37,416 nt of DNA from positions 1 to 37,416 of the forward strand of contig WAOT01000017.1 of NCBI GenBank assembly GCA_015521115.1. The letters run 5' to 3'. Below the pieces are notes generated by a model. That model was given only the letters and a program-made list of their open reading frames with translations, had not been told where the DNA came from and did no database searches. The translations under genes were made by a program, and so were the position numbers. The stretch comes from Desulfurococcales archaeon (GTDB lineage: Archaea > Thermoproteota > Thermoprotei_A > Sulfolobales > Acidilobaceae). Numbering within the stretch: position 1 is the stretch's first letter; each line of letters starts with the position of its first letter. Below are positions 1-8,143 of this stretch, piece by piece.

Positions 1-95
1 GTTTTAGACAGTAGCTCAAATTCTTTTTTTAAATCATCAAGAGCGATTTTTATAGGTTTATCGAAGGGTGTTGGCTCTTGCAATTTAGCTCCCAT
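1..95 (-). CDS. Partial hypothetical protein running off the left edge
   Basis: A minus-strand reading frame runs off the window edge. It begins at an ATG at 95 and gives 31 visible residues starting MGAKLQEPTPFDKP. A TATA-like stretch (CTTTTTAC read on the minus strand, about 116-124) lies about 25 bases upstream, which would make the message leaderless. The frame stays open upstream of this ATG to about 145, so a longer or decayed gene is also possible. Codons are clearly more AT-rich (AAA, GAT, TTA) than in the genes to the right, which suggests transferred or mobile DNA. I recognise no family. Confidence 0.35.
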   Translation of the reverse strand, partial: MGAKLQEPTPFDKPIKIALDDLKKEFELLSK

Positions 96-238
96 AATAT
101 CAAAGAATCGTTGGGAGTAAAAAGGTTTTCCCCTTGGAATAGGTCTGTTTGTTAATCTGACTCTTTAAGCTATACCAATGTAGGTTTGACAATATAATAG
201 AGTAAAAATTTAAAATATTATAAATTTTAAAATTTCTA

Positions 239-397
239 TTAATAATATATTTTTAATTTCTCGATGAGAGGCTTGTTAACGGCTACTATAGATATCTTAG
301 GAGCGTTGTTAGAGAAGTCTAGTTCTATTTTGGGATCGATCTAAGAAGTTACGTCATTATGTATGCCAACTGTGAAGGCTTCAAAGCTTAGATTATG
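239..397 (-). pseudogene. Decayed C-terminal remnant of an unknown gene
   Basis: Read on the minus strand, 340 down to 239 gives a protein-like ending (IDPKIELDFSNN, then ISIVAVNKPLIEKL) closed by TAA at 239-241. The same frame continues upstream with a plausible segment (FEAFTVGIHNDVTS) but is cut by TAG at 341-343 and by TAA at 398-400. No start codon or ribosome-binding site fits. It looks like the tail of a gene broken by point mutations, with the same AT-rich codon use as the partial gene at the window edge. The family is not recognised, and chance translation of AT-rich DNA cannot be excluded. Confidence 0.3.
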
Positions 398-426
398 TTA
401 GTGCAGGATCCGGGCAGAAATGTGGT

Positions 427-442
427 GGGCCCTTGGGGGCCC
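427..442. terminator. GC hairpin after the ESCRT-III gene
   Basis: GGGCCC-TTGG-GGGCCC forms a perfect 6-base-pair stem with a 4-base loop, 17 bases beyond the stop codon of the minus-strand ESCRT-III gene. It may mark the 3' end of that transcript. There is no long T-run directly after it, so the terminator role is an inference. Confidence 0.35.
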
Positions 443-458
443 GTGGGAAGAACAGTGT

Positions 459-1139
459 TTACTTGCCCTCCTCGATTGTCGCCCCGGGTATTCCGGATGC
501 TTCGGGTGCTGTGATGTCGAGTTTTGGTAGCTCTGGGAACTTCTCCTTGAGCCTCTGCTCCGCTACTAGGCTTGCCTCCTTTATGATCTTCTGTGCCTCC
601 TCGCTCACGTGGGTTGCGCTTATCAGCTCGGGTGCGGCTGCGGTTGTTGCCATGAGCGTTGTCTGTAGGCTCTCGTCTACCTCTAGTAGCTCTGTGAACA
701 CGTCTGGCATCATTCCCCTCAGGTAGCCTGCCACCTGCTTGAGTGCTACTACTGCTGGGGCTAGGTGTGCGTGTGTGTCTCCAACTATTAGGGCGGTGTC
801 GAGCCTGATCTTCACCCTCTCGAGGGCGTATTTGACCGTCATTATCACCTTGGCCATCTTCCTGATCTCGACTATCTCGTTAGCGTACATTGCCGCCCTG
901 GTCTTGTCCCCGTCTATTATGGCGTTTACCACCTTCTCGAAGAGCTGCTTGTCATAGCTCTGCAGCTTCGCAATACTGTACTCGAGCCTGTTTATCTGGC
1001 TGCTGATCTTGTATGCAGCCTGTATTATCTGGGCCCTCAGGGGGCCGGGAGGGCTTACAGCGTTCTTAAGCTTCCTACCGATAGTTACCCTCGTGGGCTC
1101 ACTCCTCCACTTCTTAGCCCAGGACTCATATCCGACCAT
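459..1139 (-). CDS. ESCRT-III-like cell division protein, CdvB paralogue (Snf7 family)
   Basis: A 226-residue, largely helical protein of the archaeal ESCRT-III (CdvB) family, which polymerises at the membrane neck during division and is remodelled by the AAA ATPase CdvC/Vps4. The basic helix and long helical hairpin of the core span about residues 30-150. The tail carries FPELPKLDI (201-209), which resembles a MIM2 motif for binding the CdvC MIT domain. The C-terminal winged helix found in CdvB proper is absent, so this matches the shorter paralogues (CdvB1/B2/B3 type). The ATG at 1139 is chosen because GGTGAG lies 8 bases upstream; the frame can be extended to 1205. It diverges from cdvA. 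The family is confident; the exact paralogue is not. Confidence 0.85.
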   Translation of the reverse strand: MVGYESWAKKWRSEPTRVTIGRKLKNAVSPPGPLRAQIIQAAYKISSQINRLEYSIAKLQSYDKQLFEKVVNAIIDGDKTRAAMYANEIVEIRKMAKVIMTVKYALERVKIRLDTALIVGDTHAHLAPAVVALKQVAGYLRGMMPDVFTELLEVDESLQTTLMATTAAAPELISATHVSEEAQKIIKEASLVAEQRLKEKFPELPKLDITAPEASGIPGATIEEGK

Positions 1140-1217
1140 TTGGGCACTCACCGGTAGAGAGTATAATGTCCCCAGTCTAAAGTAACGGGTTCTGTCTAGT
1201 AGCACTGGCTTGACCCT

Positions 1218-1226
1218 CTTTATACG
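1218..1226. promoter_or_regulatory. Shared TATA box between the ESCRT-III gene and cdvA
   Basis: CTTTATACG on plus reads CGTATAAAG on minus, so one element can serve as a TATA box in both directions. Counting about 25 bases each way gives leaders of roughly 57 nucleotides to both start codons (1139 minus, 1306 plus). This would co-regulate the two division genes. The spacing is seen; its use is inferred. Confidence 0.45.
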
Positions 1227-1305
1227 CAGAACAGACTGAAGGTGTTACCCTGGGAAGACCCCGCCCAGGGGTATACTCCAGTTCAGTGGTGAGGTGTAGC
1301 CGCAG

Positions 1306-2028
1306 ATGGCTCCGAGACTTGAAGAGGTGGCCCCCCTAGTCGGTGGAGACGTGTTCGACGAGTACGGTCGTGTAATCGGGGTGCTGGTGAGTTTCTCCAG
1401 CAACGTCAACGGCATAATAGAGTACGTCGAGGTCAAATACACTGACAGGGGGCTCGAGAGGATAGAAGGGGACAGGCTAAGGATAGAGCAGGGGAGGCTG
1501 GTCGTCACACCCCCTTGGAAGCACAGGGCCGTGAAGATCATAGAGGCACTAGACAGGGCATACAGGAGGAGGAACGCCCTCGAGCAGATAACGGCAGGAG
1601 ACCTCCCAGCAGAGATAGTTGAGGGGATGAAGAGGAAGATAGAGGACGAGATAAAGAGGCTTAAGGTGAAAGCTGACGAGAGCATGGCCGAGATCCGGGA
1701 GAGGCTGGGCAAGCTCGACGACGAGCTCACACATGTTGCCAGCGCTATAGCATTCCTACAGATGTCCTACTTCAGCGGAGAGCTAGGCGATAGGAACTTC
1801 GAGCACGGGATGAGCCACCTGAGAAAGCTGAAGCAGAGCCTGATATCTGAGAAGGAGGATGCTAAGAGGGTCATGGAGAAGCTCGATAAGACGCTCAAAG
1901 CCCTGACTAGCCCGGCGGCTAAGATAACACACGCCCCCAAGCACAAGACCGTGGAGCCGGAGAGGGTAGTGCAGCCATCAGTACCCGCGAAGGACTCGGG
2001 CATACTTAGCGTGAAAGTGGAAGACTAG
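1306..2028 (+). CDS. cdvA: Cell division protein CdvA
   Basis: CdvA recruits ESCRT-III (CdvB) to the membrane at mid-cell in crenarchaea. This 240-residue protein has the expected layout: an N-terminal PRC-barrel-like beta domain (about 1-70, containing GDVFDEYGRVIG), a long charged coiled coil (about 72-200), a proline-containing linker, and a short C-terminal strand (SGILSVKVED) in the place of the E3B peptide that binds the CdvB winged helix. The ribosome-binding site GGTGAGGTG lies about 10 bases before the ATG. In most crenarchaea cdvA, cdvB and cdvC are adjacent. Here cdvA diverges from a wH-less CdvB paralogue and no cdvC lies nearby. Confidence 0.9.
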   Translation: MAPRLEEVAPLVGGDVFDEYGRVIGVLVSFSSNVNGIIEYVEVKYTDRGLERIEGDRLRIEQGRLVVTPPWKHRAVKIIEALDRAYRRRNALEQITAGDLPAEIVEGMKRKIEDEIKRLKVKADESMAEIRERLGKLDDELTHVASAIAFLQMSYFSGELGDRNFEHGMSHLRKLKQSLISEKEDAKRVMEKLDKTLKALTSPAAKITHAPKHKTVEPERVVQPSVPAKDSGILSVKVED

Positions 2029-2147
2029 CCCCAACAATAGTTTCCCGCCGACCCAGGGGCCTGCTCGACCCAAAGGGTTTTCCTCTAGAGTTTAGAGTCC
2101 ATGGTACTGTTTCCTAGATCATCCCGTGCTGTTGTAGCTGTCAGTGT

Positions 2148-2978
2148 TCATCCACTATAGAGGACGAGGTAAGAAGCCTGATAGTACTCGCCTCCAAACT
2201 CTGCTATTATTAGTAGTGTCAGCCCGTTGATCGGTCTAGGTGACTCTATGTAGAAGTACAGCGACCTCGACTGGGAGGCGTCTAATGGTATGAACCATAC
2301 TGGGAGTTGGAAGTCGTCCGGCGCTGTTGGGTAGGCCTTCTTGATCATCTCGAGCATCTTAAAGTCGGTAGGTATATCTATGACTATGTTGTTTGCAAGC
2401 ACTCTAGTGGGTCTGAGGCTGTAGTCGGGGTCTGTTTTCAGGGTCGCGTTGTTATATATCTGGGTACAGGATAAGATACCGTTTGAGACCTGGACATACG
2501 GCCCGTCGGGCTCCCCGCCTACCAGGTCTACAGTGCCGTTGTGGTCGTAGTCCTCAGCGTACCAGATTATGAGTGTCCTCGTCGGTGGTACTGTCGTGTA
2601 GTCTATTGGGACGAACTGGATCACGGGGCTGAACTGGATTATCCCGTTGGGGCCTGGGAGTCCCGGGACAATTGTTACACCGGGCCTTAGAATTGAGCCT
2701 GCCTTGTTGTGTAGTGTGAGCATCCCACAATAGATATACTTGTTCATGGTGCTGGTGTTCGTCCCGTTGGTGAAGGCCTCGACTGTGACCTTTATGCTCG
2801 TGGAGTACGTGCTTATGAGGTTGATCTTCTCCTCGGTCGTCGACTGCTTAGTGTATACTCCTGTGAAGTAGGCGTATAGGAGGAGGGCTAGTGCTACCGT
2901 TATCGATATTAGTATCATTAGTGTGATAACGTTGGCCTGACCCCTTCTACCCGGCACTGAGTAGCACCCCGACCTCAT
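2148..2978 (-). CDS. Type IV pilin-like secreted protein
   Basis: This 276-residue protein starts with a class III-like signal: a short basic stretch ending GRRG, then QA and a hydrophobic helix (about 16-40). That matches prepilin peptidase sites in crenarchaeal pilins and archaellins (RG followed by a hydrophobic segment). The rest is a polar, beta-rich ectodomain with many N-x-S/T sequons and repeated YNN and proline-rich stretches. It could be a minor pilin, an adhesin or another pilin-anchored surface protein. No pilus assembly ATPase or membrane gene lies next to it, so it is an orphan. The ATG at 2978 has GAGGGAT 11 bases upstream. Confidence 0.6.
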   Translation of the reverse strand: MRSGCYSVPGRRGQANVITLMILISITVALALLLYAYFTGVYTKQSTTEEKINLISTYSTSIKVTVEAFTNGTNTSTMNKYIYCGMLTLHNKAGSILRPGVTIVPGLPGPNGIIQFSPVIQFVPIDYTTVPPTRTLIIWYAEDYDHNGTVDLVGGEPDGPYVQVSNGILSCTQIYNNATLKTDPDYSLRPTRVLANNIVIDIPTDFKMLEMIKKAYPTAPDDFQLPVWFIPLDASQSRSLYFYIESPRPINGLTLLIIAEFGGEYYQASYLVLYSG

Positions 2979-3042
2979 CGATATACTCTATCCCTCGACG
3001 GCAAAAAAAGTTAGGACTCCCCATAACCCGGACACCCTAAAC

Positions 3043-4260
3043 CTATGAGGGCGGGATCTCCTCGGGTATCGGGCTCCTTGTTATAGCGGCTGCCGCGATA
3101 GTTGCTATGAGGGCGCTCATTATGATCGCACCCGCGAGGTCGTGGGGGAGCTTTCCAGTGGCCTCCCCCGTGAAGGCTATAACGGTTGAAACCGTTAGAC
3201 GGGCGCCGAATACTGAGGTCAGTTTGAGCCTCACCCTCCTGCTACCTGTGAGGGCTTTGAGGGCTGCATGTGTGAATAGTACCTTCGCGGGGAATGTTAG
3301 GAGTAGGAGGAGTGCGGCGATCTCAGCGTAGAGGAGCGGGTGTTCGGGTTTTGCGTGGAGGCCTGCGTCTATGAAGAATATTGGCGCTAGTACGCCGAAG
3401 GTGAGGGCTGTCAGTTTTGTCCCGAGATCCCTGCTCTTCTCGACAGTGTCCCTAGTCGCTATCCCGAGGAGGAAGGCGAAGAGTATGGCGTGCACCCCTA
3501 CATACTCGCTTATCAGCGCGGCAGCGGTGAGGAATGCGAGGATGAGCTTTAGCTCGACCTCATGGAGCCCCCCGCTGGCCCACTCAAAGAACCTGGCGAG
3601 CAGTATGATCACCGCCACTATCCCCACGAGGTAGAGGCCGACGACCACGCTAATACCGGCCTCAACTGCCACGAACGCTAGTATGCTAGCAACATCAGCG
3701 ACCATGGCGGTGGCGAGTATAATCTGGCCTATAGGCCTCCTCGTCAGGCCCCCTCTTCTGATGATAGCGTAGACGACTGCCACGCTAGTAGTCGCAGTCC
3801 CAATAGCGGCCAGCAGGCTCTGCTCCCAAGTGTATCCGAGGAAGTGGTGAACCCCTAACGCGGCAACCACCATGGGGGCTAGGAAGCTCACCACTCCCGA
3901 AATAGTACTGCTCAGTAGGTTCCTTCGCAGGAGGTGGGGGTCGATCTCGAGGCCTGCCATGTACATTATAAACACGCTCCCCACGAGGGCCAGGAGCTCT
4001 ACACCCTCAACGCTAGGTACACCTGCCTCGGCAGCTAACACACCGAGGACAAGCTCGACGACAGCGGGGGCCACGTCGAGCGCCTCAGCGAGGAGGGCGG
4101 CACCAGCTAGGAGGAAGCTTATAGCGCTGAGACTGTAAAGGCCGGGGTGGCCCATGAGCTTGTCGTGAAGGGCTATAGACCCTACTAGCACTATCGCTGA
4201 GAGGGTTAGCCCCGCGACAGCACTCTCCCGTCTCCCCCGGGCCTTGAAAGGTGTTGGCAA
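3043..4260 (-). CDS. CPA2-family sodium (or potassium)/proton antiporter
   Basis: A 405-residue integral membrane protein with about 12 hydrophobic segments and the layout of the CPA2 (Kef/NapA-like) exchanger family. Landmarks are MAGLEID (about 101-107), the unwound-helix region ILATAMVADVASI (161-173) with the ion-binding aspartate at 169, and the GVHAILFAFLLG helix near 255-266. The residue before Asp169 is Ala, where electrogenic members have a second Asp (DD) and many electroneutral ones have Asn, so stoichiometry cannot be assigned. No TrkA-N/RCK domain is attached. The start is TTG at 4260 with GAGGT 8 bases upstream; no ATG fits better. Confidence 0.85.
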   Translation of the reverse strand: MPTPFKARGRRESAVAGLTLSAIVLVGSIALHDKLMGHPGLYSLSAISFLLAGAALLAEALDVAPAVVELVLGVLAAEAGVPSVEGVELLALVGSVFIMYMAGLEIDPHLLRRNLLSSTISGVVSFLAPMVVAALGVHHFLGYTWEQSLLAAIGTATTSVAVVYAIIRRGGLTRRPIGQIILATAMVADVASILAFVAVEAGISVVVGLYLVGIVAVIILLARFFEWASGGLHEVELKLILAFLTAAALISEYVGVHAILFAFLLGIATRDTVEKSRDLGTKLTALTFGVLAPIFFIDAGLHAKPEHPLLYAEIAALLLLLTFPAKVLFTHAALKALTGSRRVRLKLTSVFGARLTVSTVIAFTGEATGKLPHDLAGAIIMSALIATIAAAAITRSPIPEEIPPS

Positions 4261-4325
4261 CAGGTGCTACCTCTCAGTCCAGCAGGGGGTGTTCAACATC
4301 CCCCATGATATCATGCCACCCCTAG

Positions 4326-4334
4326 ATATTAAAG
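4326..4334 (-). promoter_or_regulatory. Possible TATA box for the antiporter gene
   Basis: CTTTAATAT on the minus strand lies in the 84-base gap between the ttuA stop and the antiporter start. It predicts a transcription start near 4304 and a leader of about 44 nucleotides, so the antiporter may be transcribed separately from ttuA. Confidence 0.4.
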
Positions 4335-4344
4335 AGAGGGGATG

Positions 4345-5313
4345 TCACATCCACCCCAGCCTCTCAAGCTGGGCTCTGGCGTATTCCCTCACAGACCTCC
4401 CAAGCGGCTCCCCACGGAGCCTTCTAGTCGTCCTACAGAAGCTGCACTCGCCCCCTGAGGAGAGCAGGCCGCATGAGCTGCAGGGGGAGGGCTCCCACCG
4501 CTCCCTCGGGTACTGGTTGGCGTTCTTGGCGTGCTTTGATAGGAAGCCGAGCTTTAACCCCGGCCTCTCCTCCTCCAGCCTGTTAATCATCTCCTTAATG
4601 CGGAACTCCAGGCTCGTCAGCCTCGCATGCGGGCACTCCTGGTGGTAGTGGGGTAGCCCCCTTACTAGTGCGTAGAGGTATGACTCTTTCTCGTAAACAC
4701 TATAGAGGGGTCTTATCCTCTCAGCCGCTAGACCCTCTATACCGGGTGTCCGTGGGGCAAGTTTTGGTATGGAGCTGAGGTCTTGGGTTATGAAACCTTT
4801 AAGGGCGAAGCTCATGATGTCGTCCGCATTATGCCCCGTAGCAACCTTAGCCCGGCCCTCGACGCCGAAGGCGTTGTAGATGTAGCGCTTGACCATACCG
4901 CAGACGCTGCAGGCGGGCCTCCTGAGCCTCATAGCCATCTCGGGGATGCTATAGCCGAGGGCCTCCTTCACTGGGAAGACTATGAGTGGGACTCCGAGAT
5001 CCCTAACTAAGGACTCGACCGCCCTCCTACTCTCCACGCTATACTCCCCTATGCCAAGGTCAATGTGGAGAGCGGCAAGCTGGTACCCGAACTCCCGCTT
5101 CAATCTGGCGAGCACGTCGAGGAGGACTGCACTATCCTTCCCGCCGCTTACAGCGGCTAGAACCCTATCCCCACCCCCAACTAGCCTGTACTTCCTTAGA
5201 GTCCTCCTAACCTTAGACAATACGTGATCGGCGAAGTGCTCTGCACAGTAGTATCTCCTCTGATAGGGTACATAGGCTATAGCAGGCTTCCCGCAAATGC
5301 TGCACTTAGCCAC
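4345..5313 (-). CDS. ttuA: tRNA 2-thiouridine synthetase, TtuA/Ncs6 family
   Basis: A PP-loop ATP pyrophosphatase that adenylates a tRNA uridine and installs sulfur from a ubiquitin-like carrier, stabilising tRNA at high temperature. The 322 residues show an N-terminal zinc site (C4, C7, C23, H26), the PP-loop SGGKDS (56-61), three cysteines placed as the [4Fe-4S] ligands of TtuA (C135, C138, C227), and a C-terminal zinc knuckle (CSSCG...CSFC). The GTG start at 5313 lies inside the end of the carrier gene, overlapping it by 8 bases, so the two are translationally coupled. Whether it makes s2U at position 54 (TtuA) or 34 (Ncs6) is not certain; the iron-sulfur cysteines occur in both. Confidence 0.88.
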   Translation of the reverse strand: MAKCSICGKPAIAYVPYQRRYYCAEHFADHVLSKVRRTLRKYRLVGGGDRVLAAVSGGKDSAVLLDVLARLKREFGYQLAALHIDLGIGEYSVESRRAVESLVRDLGVPLIVFPVKEALGYSIPEMAMRLRRPACSVCGMVKRYIYNAFGVEGRAKVATGHNADDIMSFALKGFITQDLSSIPKLAPRTPGIEGLAAERIRPLYSVYEKESYLYALVRGLPHYHQECPHARLTSLEFRIKEMINRLEEERPGLKLGFLSKHAKNANQYPRERWEPSPCSSCGLLSSGGECSFCRTTRRLRGEPLGRSVREYARAQLERLGWM

Positions 5314-5506
5314 CGCTCAGCACCCTAACGACAACGACCTCCCCCGCACCTATCTTCTCAGTCTCGGGGACAGGCGTGCCCCCCACCAGGACAACATGTG
5401 TCTCACTCGAGAGTCCGAGTGCCCTCAGGAGATCCCTGACAGTGTCCCCCTCCTGGAGGTCAACCTCGACGACCTTCCCCTCCGGTAGAAGCTTAACCCT
5501 AACCAT
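5306..5506 (-). CDS. Ubiquitin-like sulfur carrier protein (TtuB/Urm1/SAMP type)
   Basis: A 66-residue beta-grasp protein ending in the diagnostic C-terminal Gly-Gly (VRVLSGG), which E1-like enzymes adenylate and load as a thiocarboxylate. It includes VEVDLQEGDTVRDLLRALGL and VLVGGTPVP, typical of the ThiS/MoaD/TtuB fold. The ATG at 5506 is preferred over a GTG at 5515 because GGAGG lies 9 bases before it and would overlap the GTG. The 8-base overlap with the downstream thiolase gene strongly suggests it feeds sulfur to tRNA, though roles in molybdopterin or protein tagging (SAMP) are possible. No E1 gene is in the window. Confidence 0.85.
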   Translation of the reverse strand: MVRVKLLPEGKVVEVDLQEGDTVRDLLRALGLSSETHVVLVGGTPVPETEKIGAGEVVVVRVLSGG

Positions 5507-5690
5507 ACCCGCCACCCTCCCGCTCCAGTAGTGTTAGCAGGGTTAAGGTGTCTACTCCAGATCTCTGAGAGAGTCGTGCAGAGCATAATGGGTAGAGGTC
5601 TAATCCTACTGGTAGGAGGCTGCTAATGGCACGTGTTACACACAGTTTTATCCTAACACTAACAGCTCCAAGATACTGGGGTGTATAGGC

Positions 5691-7331
5691 TTGCCTTTGG
5701 AAGGCCTAGAGCACCTCTCAATGGCTTATGGGTTGAACCACTACTCCCTGGATAGGGATTTGAGGGAGACACTCAAGTACTTCCTAGGGTATGAGCCCGA
5801 TCTCAACGCCCTTGGCAAGTACACGGGGACGACACTATATGAGGTAGCATACCGTGTGGACAGGATGAGCCCACCAGAGCTGATAATGTGGGACGTGAGG
5901 GGTGAGAGGGCGGAGGTCACATGGCTAGACCCGATGGAGAGGATGGTAATAAGGGATCTAATGCTGGAGTACGGCGTCAACAAGCCCCCCTTCACGGGCG
6001 GGAGCTGGCACGAGCACTACGCGGCAATAAACCTCATAGGAGACCCGGGAGTTGCATGTATCTTCACAATAACAATCCAGACAGCATACGCCCTCAGGAA
6101 ATATGGGCCGGACGAAGTGAGAGGATACTATGAGAACCTGGTGGGCCTAAAAGAGCCGCTGATGCTGGGGGCCACATGGTTCACGGAAGTCCAGGGAGGG
6201 AGCGATCTAGGGGCGAACACGACGAAGGCAGAACCCCGCGGCCGTAAGTGGGTTCTGAACGGTTACAAGTACTTCAGCAGCGGGGCGGGCATAGCCGATA
6301 TAGCCCTCGCAACCGCAAGACCCCCGGGGGCCAGGCCTGGGGCCAAAGGTCTCGCTCTCTTCGTCGTCCCTAGGCTGCGCGAGGACGGCTCCCTCAACTA
6401 CTATGTGAGGAGGCTTAAGCTAAAGAGTGGCACTGTCGCGGTTCCCACTGGCGAGGTCGAGTTCATCGACTCTGAGGCCTACCTCGTGGGGGAGGCGGAG
6501 AAGGGCATATACTACACGCTCGAGGACTTAATGGTCTCAAGGCTGAGCAACGCGGCGGGTAGTGTTGGGATAAGTAGGAAGGCATACCTTGAAGCGTACC
6601 ACTACGCCCTCCACAGGAGGGCCTTCGGGAGGAAGATAATAGACCACCAGCTCGTGAGGAGGGATCTCCTCGAAATGGAGCTCCTAACACTCGAGAGTGC
6701 AGTCATAACGCACAAGGCAGTCGACCTATTCGAGAAGTCTAGCAGCGACACGCCGCCCTACACGCCCCTATACCACTACGCCAGGCTCATGACCCACATA
6801 GCAAAGAACATAACAGCCTACAACGCTGCGAGGGTGACAATGCTTGCAATGGAGCTCTTCGGGGGGATAGGCTTCCTTAGCGAGTACATGATAGAGAGGT
6901 GGCATAGGGAGGCCCTCATAACACCGATATGGGAGGGGACTAGCAACATACAGGCACTCGACATGCTCGAGGCTATAGCTAAGAAGAGGGCGCACGAGCC
7001 CCTCCTACAGGACATGGAGGCCCTAACAAGAGACGCCCTTGACAAGAAGCTCGCCAACACAGCGTTTAACCACCTGACCGAGACCCTCAAAGACCTTGCA
7101 AGCATGAGCCCACAAGAGGCAGAGTACAACGCTAAATACGCCCTCGAGGATCTCGGCCACTCAGCCACAATAATAGTCCTGGAGAGCATGGCCGCCAAAC
7201 TAGGGGAGGAGAGATTGCACCATGCAGCCTCCCTTCTCCTAGAGAGTGTGATGAGGAGGAGACCAGTACCTAGACCACAGGAAAAAGTCCTGGAGGACAT
7301 AATATCCCTGGGAGGGGAGCTCCCACTCTAA
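5691..7331 (+). CDS. Acyl-CoA dehydrogenase, AidB-like subgroup
   Basis: A 546-residue FAD enzyme of the acyl-CoA dehydrogenase superfamily. The order of landmarks is typical: TEVQGGSD (165-172, counterpart of TEPxxGSD in the FAD/substrate site), RRAFGR (309-314), MELFGGIGF (387-395) and WEGTSNIQ (414-421). The N-terminal region of about 130 residues and the C-terminal helical extension of about 120 residues resemble AidB and other long members more than the 380-residue fatty acid enzymes. No other beta-oxidation gene is nearby, so the substrate is unknown. The start is TTG at 5691, preceded by TTTTAT near 5646. The Glu in WEGT corresponds to the usual catalytic-base region, but some subgroups place the base elsewhere. 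Confidence 0.85.
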   Translation: MPLEGLEHLSMAYGLNHYSLDRDLRETLKYFLGYEPDLNALGKYTGTTLYEVAYRVDRMSPPELIMWDVRGERAEVTWLDPMERMVIRDLMLEYGVNKPPFTGGSWHEHYAAINLIGDPGVACIFTITIQTAYALRKYGPDEVRGYYENLVGLKEPLMLGATWFTEVQGGSDLGANTTKAEPRGRKWVLNGYKYFSSGAGIADIALATARPPGARPGAKGLALFVVPRLREDGSLNYYVRRLKLKSGTVAVPTGEVEFIDSEAYLVGEAEKGIYYTLEDLMVSRLSNAAGSVGISRKAYLEAYHYALHRRAFGRKIIDHQLVRRDLLEMELLTLESAVITHKAVDLFEKSSSDTPPYTPLYHYARLMTHIAKNITAYNAARVTMLAMELFGGIGFLSEYMIERWHREALITPIWEGTSNIQALDMLEAIAKKRAHEPLLQDMEALTRDALDKKLANTAFNHLTETLKDLASMSPQEAEYNAKYALEDLGHSATIIVLESMAAKLGEERLHHAASLLLESVMRRRPVPRPQEKVLEDIISLGGELPL

Positions 7332-7337
7332 ACTATC

Positions 7338-8033
7338 CTATCCTAAGGGTTGAAGCACGCCCCGATCAGTATCGTAGTGTTTAGCGGTCAAAGAGTCGCT
7401 CGGGCCCAACGCCACAATGACGCTAACACTACCCCTACCCTCAAGGTTCCTGTCATAGACGTCTCCGGTGTTGAGGGGCCTGCTGAACTCTATGACCGTC
7501 ACACCGTTGGCCTGCTTACCGCCATAGGCTAGAATATCGTTTGTCCCTCCCAGCTTAGTGTCTGGCGGGTGGGGCCCTGTAGTTCCGGTACTGTTAAGGT
7601 CTAGTACTACTACTGTCCCGTTACTGTCGTAGACCCAGCCGAAGATCATGTCCGCGTCCTTCATCACGGTGGTAGGCTCGAAACCGATGGCAACCCAGCC
7701 CGTTGTTTTCCCTACGAGGGCCATGTATAGCGTGCCGTTCTCCACCCTCCAGTACACTATTAGGTCGCCGTCCATGAAACTCGCATTATACTCGTACTCC
7801 CCCCTCTCAACTACCCCGTCCGGCTTCCATGCTGTTAGGGACGTGGTTGTCGATTGGGGTGTTGTAGTGGTCTGCGTCGTTGTTGTTGTCGTCGTAGTCT
7901 GGTTTCCTACGGGTGCACCGCCACCCTGCTGAGCACCCGGCTGGCCTCCCCTGCCCGCAAGATAGTATGCACCTGCTAATACAATAATAACTATAATTGT
8001 GATAGCCGCTAGAGCAGGAGTCCTCCCCGCCAA
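7338..8033 (-). CDS. Membrane-anchored DOMON-domain (heme-binding type) protein
   Basis: A 231-residue extracytoplasmic protein. Residues 8-26 form an N-terminal membrane anchor, 45-66 are a threonine-rich linker probably glycosylated, and 67-225 form a DOMON domain like that of dopamine beta-monooxygenase and cellobiose dehydrogenase cytochromes. Signature segments are GWVAIGFEP (112-120), MKDADMIFGWV, an AYGG strand, and HYDTDRG near the end. Met124 and His219 are placed where heme b axial ligands sit in cytochrome DOMON domains. It lies alone, convergent with the acyl-CoA dehydrogenase (6-base gap). The start is TTG at 8033 with GGTGGTG just upstream and a TATA-like TTTTAATC near 8064-8072. 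Electron partner unknown. Confidence 0.75.
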   Translation of the reverse strand: MAGRTPALAAITIIVIIVLAGAYYLAGRGGQPGAQQGGGAPVGNQTTTTTTTTQTTTTPQSTTTSLTAWKPDGVVERGEYEYNASFMDGDLIVYWRVENGTLYMALVGKTTGWVAIGFEPTTVMKDADMIFGWVYDSNGTVVVLDLNSTGTTGPHPPDTKLGGTNDILAYGGKQANGVTVIEFSRPLNTGDVYDRNLEGRGSVSVIVALGPSDSLTAKHYDTDRGVLQPLG

Positions 8034-8143
8034 TCCACACCACCATTTTTCCTATCAGCCTAAGTGGATTAAAACTGTTTCGAGGGAGAACCCTTTTTTA
8101 CCTAATAGTCCAGCTGAGCTGATTAGAGCTAGGGTGAGTATTC

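Noticed and set aside
1245-1730. Minus-strand ORF of 161 codons opposite cdvA
   Set aside because: It is serine/leucine-rich and lies wholly over cdvA in the opposite strand; a shadow frame.
6818-7300. Minus-strand ORF of 160 codons opposite the acyl-CoA dehydrogenase
   Set aside because: Ser/Arg/Leu-rich shadow of the well-supported plus-strand gene.
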